From the NCBI GenBank assembly GCA_002221725.1, contig NJFT01000187.1:1-64000 (forward strand): a stretch of DNA of 64,000 bases, given 5' to 3'. This DNA is from Scedosporium boydii (taxonomy: Eukaryota; Ascomycota; Sordariomycetes; Microascales; Microascaceae). The translations under genes were made by a program, and so were the position numbers. Position 1 is the first letter of the stretch. Every line of letters starts with the position of its first letter. The notes under the pieces are model-generated. The model was not told where the DNA came from and ran no database searches. It was given only the letters and a program-made list of their open reading frames with translations. Of the stretch, positions 46,713 to 58,497 are shown piece after piece.

Positions 46713-48694
46713 ATGTCGTCGTCATTACACCTCCCCCCAGGCACTCACTTGCTGGAAGACGTGCTCCAGTCCCATCTGGTACTTGCACCCCAGCCAAATG
46801 AAGATCCCAACCAGCCTTTTGTAGGTGTCAAATGTGCTCGCTACGTGTTTGTTTTAGTATCCCGATGCTGACTTCTTCTTGTCAGAACTGGCCCACATGG
46901 CGCAAGACGCTGCAGATGATCTTGTTGAGCTTGTATGGGCTTATGGTTTTTGCCATGTAAGTTCCTCCAGCCTGCAGTTTTCTTCTCTCTCGGAGGGGGG
47001 CGTCGCTAAGTACGTGGTGTTAAACCGATATTAACGGGCGGAAATAGCCTCTGCGCAAGTCAGCCCCCATGGATAATTTTCAATACCCAGCTTGGAATCA
47101 GCTATAAGACCCTAAATGACGGCTACGCTAGTAACACGGCGACGCTGGCCGTCGGGTGCATGTTGCTTGTTCCCCTAGCTATGCGATACGGCAGACGTCC
47201 AATGTATCTTCTTACTTGCCTTTCCTTGATTGGCGTTGCCGTTTGGCAAGCAGCCTTCACCACCGGAACGGAGTACCTCATTTTCAGCGCTCTCTGTGGC
47301 ATTCCTGGTGCGCTCAACGAAGCTCTGTTTCAAGTATCGGTATGATCCTTTCCCCCTAACCCTCTTTCCTTACTGAACCAAATCTATCCTAGCAAGTCGT
47401 TTTTTCTTCTTTATGTCCTAACAAAAGGGGGAAAAAATAGATATCCGAACTTTTCTTCGTACACCAACGAGGCACTATGAACGGAATCTTCATTGTCGCT
47501 ATATCTATGGGTGTCAATCTCAGCCCTGTAGCCGCTGGATATATTGCCGACGCTCATAGTTGGAGGTGGGTCTTCTGGTGGTGTACGATCATTGGTAGCA
47601 TCCTCTTCGTTGCCATGGTAGTAGGCTTTGAGGAGACCAAGTACGCCGCTCCGCCGCTCGTTGGCCAAGCACTTCGGGATGGGGTGAGCGATCGAGATGT
47701 ACCCGTTAGCCGCGAGATGAGTACTGCAAAGGATAACAAGGACGACAAAGACGTCATCAGCAGCGCGAAAAGTCAAGCGTCCTCCGGCCTAGTCGATCGC
47801 CGCGCGGAGAGGCTCGTCCCGATCTCCACTGAGATCCCGATGAACTCCTATTGGACGGCACGCTATTTGGACAAGGGATAAGGAGCTTGGCCCTGGAGAG
47901 AAGCGACGAGGTGTCTGGAGACACATATATTATCCCTTTGCTGTGCTCGTCCAGTTTCCCGCCATCATGTTAACAGCCACTGTTTATGGGTTTAATATGG
48001 CCGTGCCTTCGATTGTTTCCATCACGTCGACAACACTGTACCCGTACCCACCCTACAACTTTAGCACCATCGGCGTCGGCAACATGAATGTGGCCCCCAT
48101 GATCGGAATCCTACTGGGGACACTGTATGGGGGGCCTTTTGTCGACTGGTCTATCGTGAAGATTGCTGGGCGCAGGCAGGGAATTTATGAGCCCGAAACC
48201 CGACTCTGGCTGTCCATTCCCTCCTCTCTCATCTCAACCACCGGGATCCTCATGTTTGGTCTTACTATTGCCAAAGGGATGCCCTGGCCGATCAACGCTG
48301 TTGGATCTGCTTTTGTAACGTTTGGCACGGCCGGTACAGGAAACATTGTTCTCACCTATACCCAGGATTGTTATCAACATGTGAGTGCTTTTTCAGTTCT
48401 TTACTCGATAAGTTTGTAGCGACCAGCAATTGCTAACCCGGCTATGTTTCGCATCTCCAGATCCTTGGTGACGCATTCACTGGTATCATCTTCGTCCGCA
48501 ACATCATAGCCACTATCCTCGTATTCGCCATCGCGCCCTGGATGGAGAACATGGGCGTATACAACATGTTCGTCCTCCTGGCCTGTATCAGTGTGGCTAT
48601 TGGCTCTCTTTGCATCCCATTCTTCTTCTGGGGCCGTACATGGAGGGCTCGGCTCGCGTCCAAGTACGAATTCTATACCGCTCAGCAATTTTAG
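46713..48694 (+). pseudogene. MFS transporter (DHA1-like), frameshifted by a 7-bp duplication
   Basis: Exons 46713-46820, 46886-46956, 47048-47339, 47441-48380 and 48461-48694 cover a 12-helix drug:H+ antiporter-like transporter (NWPTWRKTLQM start, RYGRRPMYLLTC loop, FVHQRGTMNGIF, WRWVFWWCTIIG). Exon 4 contains GACAAGG at 47870 followed directly by GATAAGG at 47877. The extra 7 bp shift the frame and create a TAA at 47879-47881, just before the second half (VWRHIYYPFAVLVQFPAIM) resumes one frame away. An intron with a weak GTCCCG donor could bypass it, but I think that is less likely. All other junctions are in phase. Confidence 0.75.
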
Positions 48695-49243
48695 GTTGCC
48701 AGGAGCGTGGGGTCTCCCGCCGTTGGTCGTGTGCCAGTTGGCCATTGCGTTTTGGGTCGTCCCAGTGCTTCACTTGGGGCACCTCCTCCTCTTCTCTTCA
48801 TCTTTTTACAATTACGTTGGAATAACTTGTTTTCTATAACCTTAGTAGTCTTTTAAACCCGCAATTATATCCTTGACCTAGTAGATATATGATGTTGACC
48901 GTACGTAGCCACATACCCCCCAGGCCCCAATGCTGCCAACCATAACCAATGCGCCCCGCCAATTTTCAAATACTTGGATAAGGAGTCATGACACGGAGGT
49001 AAAATACGTTTTATTTCTATATTGGTACGCAAGTCGCGTGCTGAGGTCCGTATTATATGCTTCCAGCGGCGTCCAACATGAGCGGTGTTCCATTTCTCAT
49101 CTTCAAAGCATTTCATGCCCATGAACTAGTCTAATTGGCGAGCTAGAAAATGAAATATATGTACACACAAGGGTCATGGCGCATATATGCCCTCTATTCC
49201 CGTTGTGTTCAAGAAGAACAGTTTACCACCCTTCGTTCAAACC
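48695..49243. other. Convergent intergenic gap
   Basis: These 549 bp lie between two 3' ends. I see no supported feature. Confidence 0.5.
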
Positions 49244-50182
49244 TTAAGAGACCTTCCCGAGCCCAATATGTTCCCCAATATCCTTTGCATCCTTGGTCCA
49301 GAGGCCTGGTGAACCCTTGGGGTATTGGCTTCGGAATCCCAATAGATGCTGGAGGCGGACCGGCATCTTCTTGACCAGCTCGAGATCCACAGTCAGGGCA
49401 TATGCTTCCTCCTGCGCGAAACAATTTGCGACGAAGACGGTGGACACCACGCGGCGGTAGAAATCCGTAGTGTAGTTGCGACCACCGCCGTGAACGATCC
49501 GCCCGCCGATAATGAGCATGTCTCCGGCCTTTAGCGGGCAGGTCTGCGTCAGCTCCTCACTGCCGAGGTTTTGGTCGTCGGCCGAGTACGCCCACTTGTG
49601 ACTGCCAGGGATGGCACGTGTAGCGCCGTTTTCCTCCGTGGTTTCCGTAGTGGCGATGAGGAAGTTTAGCATAGTTTCCGGGGTCGAAGCTGGCAACGCG
49701 TAGTTGGGCCACCAATTTCCGAAATCACGGTGCAGGACTTGCTCCGGATTACCGGGTCCGATCTCCATCATCTGCGACGCGCTCAGCCAATATCCGCCCG
49801 TATGCTTCTTGAGAATCTCGTCGGCGATGGCGTACAGGACGTCGTCAGTGATGATCTCCTCCCTCCAGGTCTTGCTAAGAGTAATAAGATCGGTCAGGCG
49901 CTTGGTGGAAACACCTAGAAAGGCCCTTGCCTCATCAGGAACACCATCCAACAGGCCCGCCGGAGTTAGATTACGCAGGGGTTCGTCGAGGTCGGCGTTG
50001 AGCCGTGCGATCTGATCACCAGTGAGGAAGCCCTCGACGATAATACCTCCATCTTGAGCAAAGATGGAAGCAATTTTGGCGGCATCGGTGTTCTTCGGGA
50101 CTCGCTGCAAAGGTGCCGTGGGCTTCAGTACCTTGGGAACCGTGAGGCCCGCTGTCTGGGTGAGAGTTGTGGTTTCCATCAT
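49244..50182 (-). CDS. PhyH-family Fe(II)/2-oxoglutarate dioxygenase
   Basis: This is a single-exon gene of 312 residues from ATG 50182. The N-terminal helix leads into AQDGGIIVEGFLTGDQI, typical of the phytanoyl-CoA dioxygenase family. The iron ligands fit HRD (His and Asp of HxD) near the middle and the distal His in GGRIVHGGG, followed by an Arg that would bind 2-oxoglutarate. Fungal members of this size catalyse hydroxylation, desaturation or endoperoxide formation in secondary metabolism. The substrate is not known. There is no targeting signal. Neighbours are a broken transporter and a long intergenic region, so no working cluster can be proposed. Confidence 0.9.
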   Translation of the reverse strand: MMETTTLTQTAGLTVPKVLKPTAPLQRVPKNTDAAKIASIFAQDGGIIVEGFLTGDQIARLNADLDEPLRNLTPAGLLDGVPDEARAFLGVSTKRLTDLITLSKTWREEIITDDVLYAIADEILKKHTGGYWLSASQMMEIGPGNPEQVLHRDFGNWWPNYALPASTPETMLNFLIATTETTEENGATRAIPGSHKWAYSADDQNLGSEELTQTCPLKAGDMLIIGGRIVHGGGRNYTTDFYRRVVSTVFVANCFAQEEAYALTVDLELVKKMPVRLQHLLGFRSQYPKGSPGLWTKDAKDIGEHIGLGKVS

Positions 50183-52933
50183 GATTGAAAAAATGAGAGT
50201 GGAGTATGTAGATTGCAGAGCAACAGCGCCGTGCTGTTGTTTTCGACACGAGCGGATGTTTACAAGATGGAGGATGAGGACATATTGTAAGAATCTCCGT
50301 CTATACTTAACTTTCTCTTCGATCTTATTAGCAAGCAATCCGTCGCCCTTTCTCTTAATCTGTACTAGAGGAGAGAGAATTGGGCTCGGGACCGAGGGGG
50401 GGTCCTTCAGCAGCGTGGTGAATTACCCCGGACCGCCCAAAGTCCAAGATTCCCTATCATGGGCCTACAACATGCTAGTCTTGACCCTACGTACATAGTA
50501 CCAATCATTTGATTCGCGCAGTTCTCCAATAGCCTTCGCCTGCCTGTCCATGCTAGATTCGGACTTCGGAAAGTCCGAAGTAGCCGCTCGACATAGTAAG
50601 AACGCTACGGACAGCTGCCTTCGCTGGCGCAAAAGAAAAAGATACCGAGCCTCCGAATTTTACAAATTACTCGGAGTAAGACAATGTATTAGTACGCAAA
50701 GCTACTCTAATATCAAGTTTCCCACCCTTACCCTGCTGCCATCCGGTCCGCACATCAGGATCAAACTCCCACACTCACTTTTTTTTTCGATGCTTCGGGC
50801 AGCTATCCTACTCAATTAAACTCCCGTGCGCCCTTTCTCCATGGGACTAGTTGATTGATATGGACCGGTGGTATTGCCGGGTACCGACCCGATGGTTCCC
50901 TGCCTGGACCCTAGCAGATTGACATTGACTAGACCATGGTCGACCTTGTCAATAGCGTCAGGTCAGCTAGTGCATCTCCGCAACACCTACCCCAACTCGT
51001 TATGTCCGATTTAGCACGGAAATTTGTGTTCGAACCTGTGCAGGCCTTTCTAGAAGACGATAGTGTGGCCGGGCTCGTCAATGGTTCGAGCCTTAGGATT
51101 GGCCCAACTTCTGATACCAAGGTACGTCCTATAACTTCCTCCTTGCTGAGCGAACAGTGCTCACTCTTCAAAGGTGGCTCCAGCATCAGGGAACTATTAG
51201 GGTTATTTTGAGGCTGCAGCCTCTTGGCTAGATATCTGCGGCCTACCTACATAGGGCGAAGATCCGGAGGCTACAAGGACGGGGTAGATAGACTCTGCTG
51301 CGCCAAGACGCGTGATGCCTTCGTCTCAAGTCCACCCATTCTTGTCGGGCACGGCCGAGTGTTCACAGGCAGAGAACACACGCCATAAGGAGAGCGAGGG
51401 TGGGCCAATGAGACCGTAGGGATCGGTTGGGTCGATAAGGAGTCGTAACATCAAAAGTTTCCTGCAAAGCGTTTAACTCGTTCTAGAATATTGGGGGAAA
51501 ATAGTAGAGACGACACTGGGGAAGGAGGGACTTCAGAAAGAATACAGAAGGATGTGTGACAGGGAAACTAAGCCATTGCACCCGCCGGAGACTTCACAGA
51601 TGAAGAACAGATGGAAAGGCGCCTTCACAAGAGGCAGGGGGTTGGTGTTAAGTTGAGAAGAAGCTTTCCGAGGCCAGAAACGAACTGCGCCGGAGCCAAC
51701 ATGACACTGGTATAGAGAAGCCATCGATTCGTGAGGCTAAAGCCGTCAACAACCTTGATGCATGACAGGTCTTGTGTTGAATTCATTTCTATTTTTTTTT
51801 TTAATTTTGAGAACAGTCGAGGTCGAATGGAATTGATTGGAGGGGGAAGGATGGAGATAATGCAAGTACCGGGGGTATTGGACGATGGGAGGACGGCGAG
51901 TGCCTGGACAGGGAGAAGAGTACGGGAACGAGAGGGCAGTTCGGGAGGAAGAATAGATTTAAGGAGCCATGGCGAAAATGAGGCGAATCTGCCGTCCAGG
52001 CTGCATCACTGCCCGCGAAAAGAAGAAGATCGGCCAGAGCTGAAAAGGCCTTGCAGGGGTGAAGATGCACTGCCACGATAACCTACCACCCACCAAATAT
52101 TGCTTTTTTGGCGACAGCCTTGCGCTATTTCCTGAATCTAGACGCAAATGATGCCATTGTTTCTTTGATTTCAAGGGAAGGCCAAGAATGAGAGTCAAGG
52201 TAGTTTAATGTTATTTTCTTTTATTTATTTATTTTCTTTTTTTTATCTTGTTTTAACTTGCCGCAATTCACTGAGAGTGCGGGCTGCTTCTCTCCTCTCG
52301 TGTCCACATCAGTGAAGAGAACCGAGCTGCTGCAGTGGTGCCAGAACATTCCTGCACTGCCACCACCGCCACTTCACAGACCTTCAGTCGCTTCTAAGGA
52401 TTGTGTGGGTGCCCCAATTCGGCATCAATTTGCTAGAAAATATTGATAAATGAGCTGGCGCGAATATAATAATAATAACATCTTCATGGGAGGAGACACA
52501 ATTCTAGAGCTGACTGAGTATTCCCCTCCTCTTGCCATACCCCGAAGCTGTCGGCCTCTATACTGGCATTGCTGCCTGGCGTTTTATTTTCTTGACTCAC
52601 GCTGGAACAATAATGCATGCGGCCCAAGTCCCCGGCCCGTTTTGCCACGGCCGGCCACCAGGGGCGGTGAGATACAGCAGAACGAGGAAGTCACATGATC
52701 GCTTTGGCTAAGAAGTAAGTGGTCAGTCGACTAGGAAGCAGCCAATCAGTCAGCAAGGGAAGTCTCACCTACTGAGGAAGGGGAAGGAAGTATCGATATA
52801 AGCTATAACATCTTCTCTATATCTAAACGGTTCTTTTACACCCTCAGTCATTAATCTAAATAATATCTATACTTTACACTTACCTACTGTACTTTTGCCC
52901 ACGCGCAGTCTACTTTTCACTTTCGACCGCTTC
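50183..52933. other. Long intergenic region
   Basis: These 2.75 kb have no gene I can support. A plus-strand frame at 50936-51211 has some protein-like composition and a possible donor near 51121, but no family signal and no convincing second exon. T-rich tracts lie at about 52206-52255. Confidence 0.5.
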
Positions 52934-52977
52934 TCATTTACCTCCCCCCTCATTTACCTCCCCCCTCATTTACCTCC
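52934..52977 (+). repeat. 16-bp tandem repeat in a 5' leader (2.75 copies)
   Basis: TCATTTACCTCCCCCC repeats at 52934, 52950 and 52966 (the last copy partial), ending 13 bp before the start codon of the next gene. It probably lies in its promoter or 5' UTR. Confidence 0.9.
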
Positions 52978-52990
52978 TTGCCTACACACC

Positions 52991-53975
52991 ATGGCTCGTA
53001 TGAAGCAAACATCGAGGAAAGCCCATGTGGAACCAGTAATAACTTGGACGCGCTTCCACCTACCGAAGGAGCAGCCATTTCCGACGTGGTCTATGGACCA
53101 GACTCCAGACGGCATCGAGGTCCATTATGGTCCACTTATAGATGCACCAGGTCGTCAGCGGGCATGGCTGGGAAGAATGGTCGACGACCCCGAACAGGCT
53201 GCCTACATGGTTGGTAAGTGCTATCTATATTCGAAAACATGAAGGGTGAAATATTCGTAACTAACTCTAGCGCAAAACTTATACAGAATGGGCTACTCCG
53301 GATGATGTGAAGAACTTTCAGTCTTCTCCTGCCTGCGTACAGTTCCTGCAGAACCTCCCTGAACACGACAACTTACCAGTTTCTATTGATTCCAGCCTGG
53401 GACTAGGGAAAATGACTTTGAGCAAGGCCTCTTCATCATCATCAACCACGTCGTCGCGCTTCCTCTTGTTGGGTCACGTTACAATAGGTCCGACGGCGGA
53501 TGTGGAAGGCCGTGTGACCTTCACTGCCTTCCTAGTACTAAAAAAAGTCGACAGCGTAAAGGAACTGTGGAGAGATCATTTCGAATGGGGGTTGGACTCA
53601 TTTACACCCCGTGGCTACGAATCCTTACCATTCCACGGCCGCGCCCGACATGTACAGTCAGCCACGTGGTTCCATGTGCTTTCGGAAGACAGCTGGGTGG
53701 AGAAGAAGTTTGGGAAGCTGGAGGAGCAGGTGGGGAATGATGACGAGCGTGGTCGGACAATCTTTTGTCACTTCCACCTATGGCCACGTCGGTGGGGTGG
53801 CACTCCAGAAAAAGAAGCGGCATCGGTGGGGGACCCCAAGACGATGGAGTCTTGGAGCCAAGCCTTAGCACGGGTGATGCCGCCGGCTACAGCCTGGGTG
53901 CAGGAGCGCTGGGATATTCACGCAGTGCCCACGTGTGCCGAGGAGCCCCCTTTGGAGGACCCAGAGTTTGAATGA
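52991..53975 (+). CDS. Protein with histone H3-like N-terminus and ABM-like (dimeric alpha/beta barrel) region
   Basis: Exons 52991-53213 and 53287-53975 give 303 residues. The ATG is in a strong CACCATGG context and is the natural start. After Met removal the protein begins ARMKQTSRKA, matching the H3 tail ARTKQTARKS at seven of ten positions, with Lys4 and Lys9 in register. The rest has two segments with the strand/helix pattern of antibiotic-biosynthesis-monooxygenase-like barrels (AYMVEWATPDDVKNFQSSPACVQFL-type, then a second related half), separated by a Ser-rich stretch at about residues 135-145. I recognise no named family beyond that. It could be a metabolic protein whose tail is modified or read like H3, or the resemblance may be chance. 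No signal peptide is present. Confidence 0.75.
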
Positions 53976-54217
53976 GAAAGAAGGGCATTTTGTGAGTAGT
54001 ATGAAAGGCTTCAAGAATCAGGTGAAAGTGAGACGTCGTCGAAAATCAATGGCCCGACTTTTAAAAGGGGATAGTAGTTTACATTCTTGCATGCACATAT
54101 CGAACGTAAAGGACAAGAAATATATTTACGGCATAGAGACGTTAACATACTAACAAATGGTGCCCCATAGTCTTGTTCCAGTACGAGTAGCGAAGCAAAC
54201 ATCCTCCTGGCCTCCTC

Positions 54218-54640
54218 CTAATTCACTGGCGGGAATGCCGTCAGCCCCCTGACACCTACGGTCACGGTAGAATGGAAATCCCAGTTCGTTGGTATGGAAA
54301 CCGGATCGTCGCCCTCGTCTTCGTTAAACAAATGATACATATAGGCGATGAAGACGACGTAGTTTTCGGGGTTTAATCGTGCGTCTCCAGGGTTTATACT
54401 AGCAAGATTAACGTAGTCGGCAAGGCTATCTACTAATTCCCGAGTTAGTTAGCACGGTAGGGTAATCAAATATACAAAAGCATGACCATAGTTGTTAGTC
54501 TAGGGTCTACCCACATTTCTCCTAGTTGCCGTCCAGGAATATTTCCCTATTAAGAGCGTAGAAGATCTCGTAAAGAAGAGTCGCGCTCCTAGGAACAGCT
54601 TCTTCAAGGTTTACGCCTTCGGCTAAACTATTATTTACTT
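54218..54640 (-). pseudogene. M35-like metallopeptidase relic with zinc histidines lost
   Basis: The minus strand reads AVPRSATLLYEIFYAL and then, after a probable intron and two stops, a coherent tail from DSLADYVNLASINPGDARLNPENY to a TAG at 54218. This layout fits fungal deuterolysin-like (M35 or related) peptidase domains, in which HExxH stands where YEIFY is found. Both His codons would have changed to Tyr by C-to-T. Upstream of 54640 the sequence becomes AT-only and unreadable. Confidence 0.55.
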
Positions 54641-56059
54641 CCTTATAACTAACTACTTTCTAAATATTAGAGAAACTAAATAGATAAAAAATAATATTAG
54701 CTTTAGTACTACTACTCTTAGCTTAGCTATTTTCGCTTAATATAAATATTAGGAGATATATAATACTACTAAGGTTACTATTATTATAGATATTATATTA
54801 TATTCCTAATACTAAGGAACTAGTTAATTAATAGATATTAGGTAAGTACAGCGAGTATTAGAGTCGTAGGGGCCTATTAGTAGTAAATAAGGCGATTAAG
54901 TAGTATTTATAATAATATAGTAAAAGTATATATATAAGTATAAGTTATAATTATTTTTATATTAACTATTAAAAAGTCTAAAAGAATATATTAGTATATA
55001 GGAAATATTATAGCTTTATATAAACATCTTTTCTATCTATCTTTAATATATAGTTACCTTTAGGGTATTATAATCCTAACGCTTTAGGTTTTAGCTAATT
55101 AATGGAATAAGAAGGTGCTAAGGTAGTAGGTACCTATTTAGAGATAAGTAAGGTAGTTAAGTAGTATTTATAATAATAGATACTAAGAGTATATATATAA
55201 GTATAGGGTATAGGTATTACTTATATTAACTATTAAAGAGTCTAGAAGATAACTAGACTAGTAAGGGATATTATAGCTTTATATAGACATTTCTTCTATC
55301 TATCTTTAGTATATAATCGCCTTCTAGGTATCTACCTAATCGCTTCCCTAGCAATTACCTAGTTATATTTCCTTTATATAGCTAGTTACTTTTAGTATAT
55401 TTACCTAGTTACACTTAGAAAGAGTAACTATATAACCTTGTTCTAGTCCTACTATTCCTTACTACCCTAGGTAGCTCTAAATTATAGCTAGGTTATAATA
55501 TAATTTCCCCTCTCCCTTAATCTTTATCTCTAAAGACTTATTAATTCTAATTTCCTTTCTCCCCTTAGTAAGTTTCTATACTATCTTTCCTTTTATTATA
55601 TTAATTTATATTTCTAAGTCTTAATCTCTAATAGTTTCTTTTAAAGTAAACTATAAGTATCTAGCTTAGGTAGTAAATAATATTCTTTTTTATTAATATC
55701 TTTTTAAGATATTAAAATATATAGCTTATTTTAATTTTTATATTTTTTATAAGTATATTATTTAAAAGAAGTAGTCTTACTATAACTACTATATCCTCCT
55801 TTATTATACTAATTATAATATTAGGGGAATTATAGATTCTATTTATTAGTTTCTTCCTTTACTATTTTCTCCTTAGCTAATATATTTTTCTAGTTAATTA
55901 TTTAGAGTAGAAATAATCCTATATTATAAAGGAAAAGTAGGAGGTAGAGGTAGTACTTTAAGCTACCTTATCTTATATTATAAAAATTTACTAGGATAAG
56001 GAGTTTTATAAGAAGAGGGTGCTAGAGGTTATTAGACTAGGGATAGAGTAGGTAGCTGA
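54641..56059. other. RIP-degraded AT-rich block
   Basis: The sequence is dominated by TA, CTA and TAG, with CpA and TpG nearly absent and remaining C mostly before T or C. This is what heavy RIP leaves. The original element cannot be identified. It contains the diverged direct repeat listed separately. Confidence 0.75.
54875..55325 (+). repeat. Diverged direct repeat of about 190 bp, two copies
   Basis: Two copies (about 54890-55075 and 55140-55320) share TTAAGTAGTATTTATAATAA, the AGTATATATATAAGTATA block, TATTAACTATTAAA, and ATTATAGCTTTATATA...CTATCTATCTTTA in the same order. They may be two RIP-altered LTR or transposon fragments. Confidence 0.65.
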
Positions 56060-58490
56060 GGAGGATACTATAGAGGGTGCTACTACCTCTATCCCTAGCC
56101 TAAAGATTAACTAAAGCTTACTAATAGATCTTATACTACTAGATCTCTTAGTTTTATTAGGTTCTTCTAATAATAGTCTATAAGAAGTTAAGAGCTCCCT
56201 ATTAAATATTTAATAGGTTCCTAGGTATTATTACTATTTTGTCGGAGCCGGGCAGTACAACTAACAATATAAATAAGACTGTGCCGCCCACTCAAGAGAA
56301 TAATCAGGAGTGGCTGAGAGCCACACCGCAAAGAAGAAATGGTCTAATGGTTGTCGGAATGGTCTAATGGTCAAGTAGGACGTCGAGAAGTAGATGATCA
56401 GTCGGAATCTGCATCGTGGGACATTATATCCAAAGAAGAGAAGAGAAATGTAAAGATAGGAAAAGAAGTAATATTAAGAAAAGAATAGTAAAGAACGTCT
56501 ACCACAACAACGCTCTAGCTGACAGGAAACAACTGATCGCTCCCAATCGCGATGCTGTCCTTCGCCTACTTCTGCGCTGTCCTTACCTTGTCTAAGAACT
56601 AGTCTATGAAAAATGGGGGGCTATCATCCTTTTATATATAAGTGAGGTTTAGATGTATAGCATATCGGGCTTCCGGTGGCGGCACCGATTAGCAATGTGG
56701 CGGCGCCGCCGCCAGTCGCCCTATATACTAATATACTATCTTTATAGTTTTTTTATTTAACTAAGTATTTAATAATTTCTTTATTATTTTATAAGTTAGT
56801 AATTTTTTTCTACTTTAAAGATTTTTTATTTTTTAGCTTTAAGTTAAATTAATTTTCCTAATAGTATATTTTTATAAGTAGGTTTAAGTAGAGTTATATA
56901 GAATATTAGATAGTTATTTATATTTTCTAATAGTTTTAGTTTATAGTTAACTTTTAAAATTTTTCTTTTAATTAGGAAGGGTCCTAGTTTTTAGTAATTA
57001 AGTTTATTACTTAGTTTTATTATTTTGATCTGAGGGTCCCTAGTCTCTAGTTTCTTCTATAGTAACTAGACCTTACTTCCTCTTTTAAGGGTTAGTTTCT
57101 TAAGCTGTTTATTATTAGTATAGTACTTTATCCTTTACTAGATAAACTATAGTTTTTCTTTTAATTATTTATATAATTCCTTTATCTTATCTACTATAAA
57201 GATTATTTATTTTACTTATATTTTTATACTTATAAGCTTAAATCCTATCCTAGGTTTAATATTATAGTTTATATAAAATAGTAATATCTTAAGGCTTTTT
57301 AATATATTAATATTATAGACTTTCTAAGCTAGGGGTAGTAATAATACCTAGTTATCTTATTTCTAGTTAATATAATATTATAAGTATATTTTAAGTATTT
57401 AGTTTATTTATTTTACTTACTTTTATATTTCTAGATAATAGGTAGTAGATAGCTTATAATTAATCTCTATTTTATCTAATAAGCTCTACTAAAAGTAAAA
57501 GATAAATACTCTACCTCTATCTAAGTTAACTTCTTCTAATAAGTTATAATTTACTACTATAGTTTATAAAAATAACTTTATAAATTATAGTACTTTTATA
57601 GATTTATTATAAAATATAAAATAAGTATATTTTATTAGCTTATTAATTACTATTATAATACTATTATATTTAACCCTTATAGCTAGGTTTTTTAATTTTA
57701 ATAATTTAATAATAAAGTTAATAATAATCTTTTACTATAATACTTTTAATACTAATATAGATTATAATTATCTATAAAGCTTATAAAGTTAGTTTTTATT
57801 TTTTTTTATATTAAGAATATTTAGCTATAACCTTAGTAGTTACTTTCTTAAAGTATAAGATAGAGTATTCCTTTAATATCTTTTCTATAATTTTTATAAT
57901 TTCTAGGTACTTATTATATAGTACTTTATAGATTACTTAGATAAACTTTTCTACTAGATTTAAAGGTATTATTATCTATATTTAATCTAGGGTTTATATT
58001 TAGTTTTATAGTCTAAGGTTTATATAGTAGTTTTTAATTTCTTCTATAATTAGGTTAACTTATTATATTTAGTAGCCTATAGCTAATTATTATAGGTTTT
58101 CTTTTCTATTATAGTAAAGGAAAGTACTTATTTCCTTTAATATCTTCTAGAAATAGTCTAGCTTTTAACTAAAAGTATTAGCTCTTCTATTTTCTTTTCC
58201 TTTAATATATATAATTTTAAAATTATATTTAAATAGTTTTTCTATTTATTATACTTATTATTAATTAAGTTCTTTTATTATAATAAACCCTATTAGGTTT
58301 TTATAATTAGAATATATTATAATTAGATATTTAGCTTTAGTAAAGTAGTATTTTTATTTTTTAAATACTTTAATAATAATTATTAGTTTTTTATTAAAGA
58401 TAATATAATATAATTTAAATCTATTAAATTTCTTTAATATAAATACTACTAAGTAAATTTTACTATCTTTATTTTACTATCTTAGTTATA
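56060..58490 (-). mobile_element. Ty3/gypsy chromovirus-type retrotransposon remnant (RNase H to chromodomain)
   Basis: On the minus strand, despite many stops, segments in order resemble gypsy pol. The RNase H part includes a tract like YSNYKNLIGFI and FKYNFKIIYIKGKENRRA. The integrase C-terminus includes a KLGPF-type motif and a YITLLKP-type motif. Last comes a chromodomain-like YLVK..NYKDSNNT.EP segment, split by the inserted solo LTR. Composition is extremely AT-rich with RIP-type depletion. No LTR of its own is identified within the window. Confidence 0.75.
56238..56734 (+). mobile_element. Solo LTR, copy 2 (497 bp, TSD ACTAT)
   Basis: This is the same repeat as 42830-43325, in the opposite orientation. 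ACTAT flanks it exactly (56233-56237 and 56735-56739). It interrupts the chromodomain of the gypsy remnant. Reading across the target site once restores the chromodomain frame, which independently confirms the boundaries. Confidence 0.85.
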
Positions 58491-58497
58491 TACCTAC

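Noticed and set aside
50936..51211. 91-codon plus-strand frame with some protein-like character
   Set aside because: There is no recognised family, and no second exon can be joined to it.
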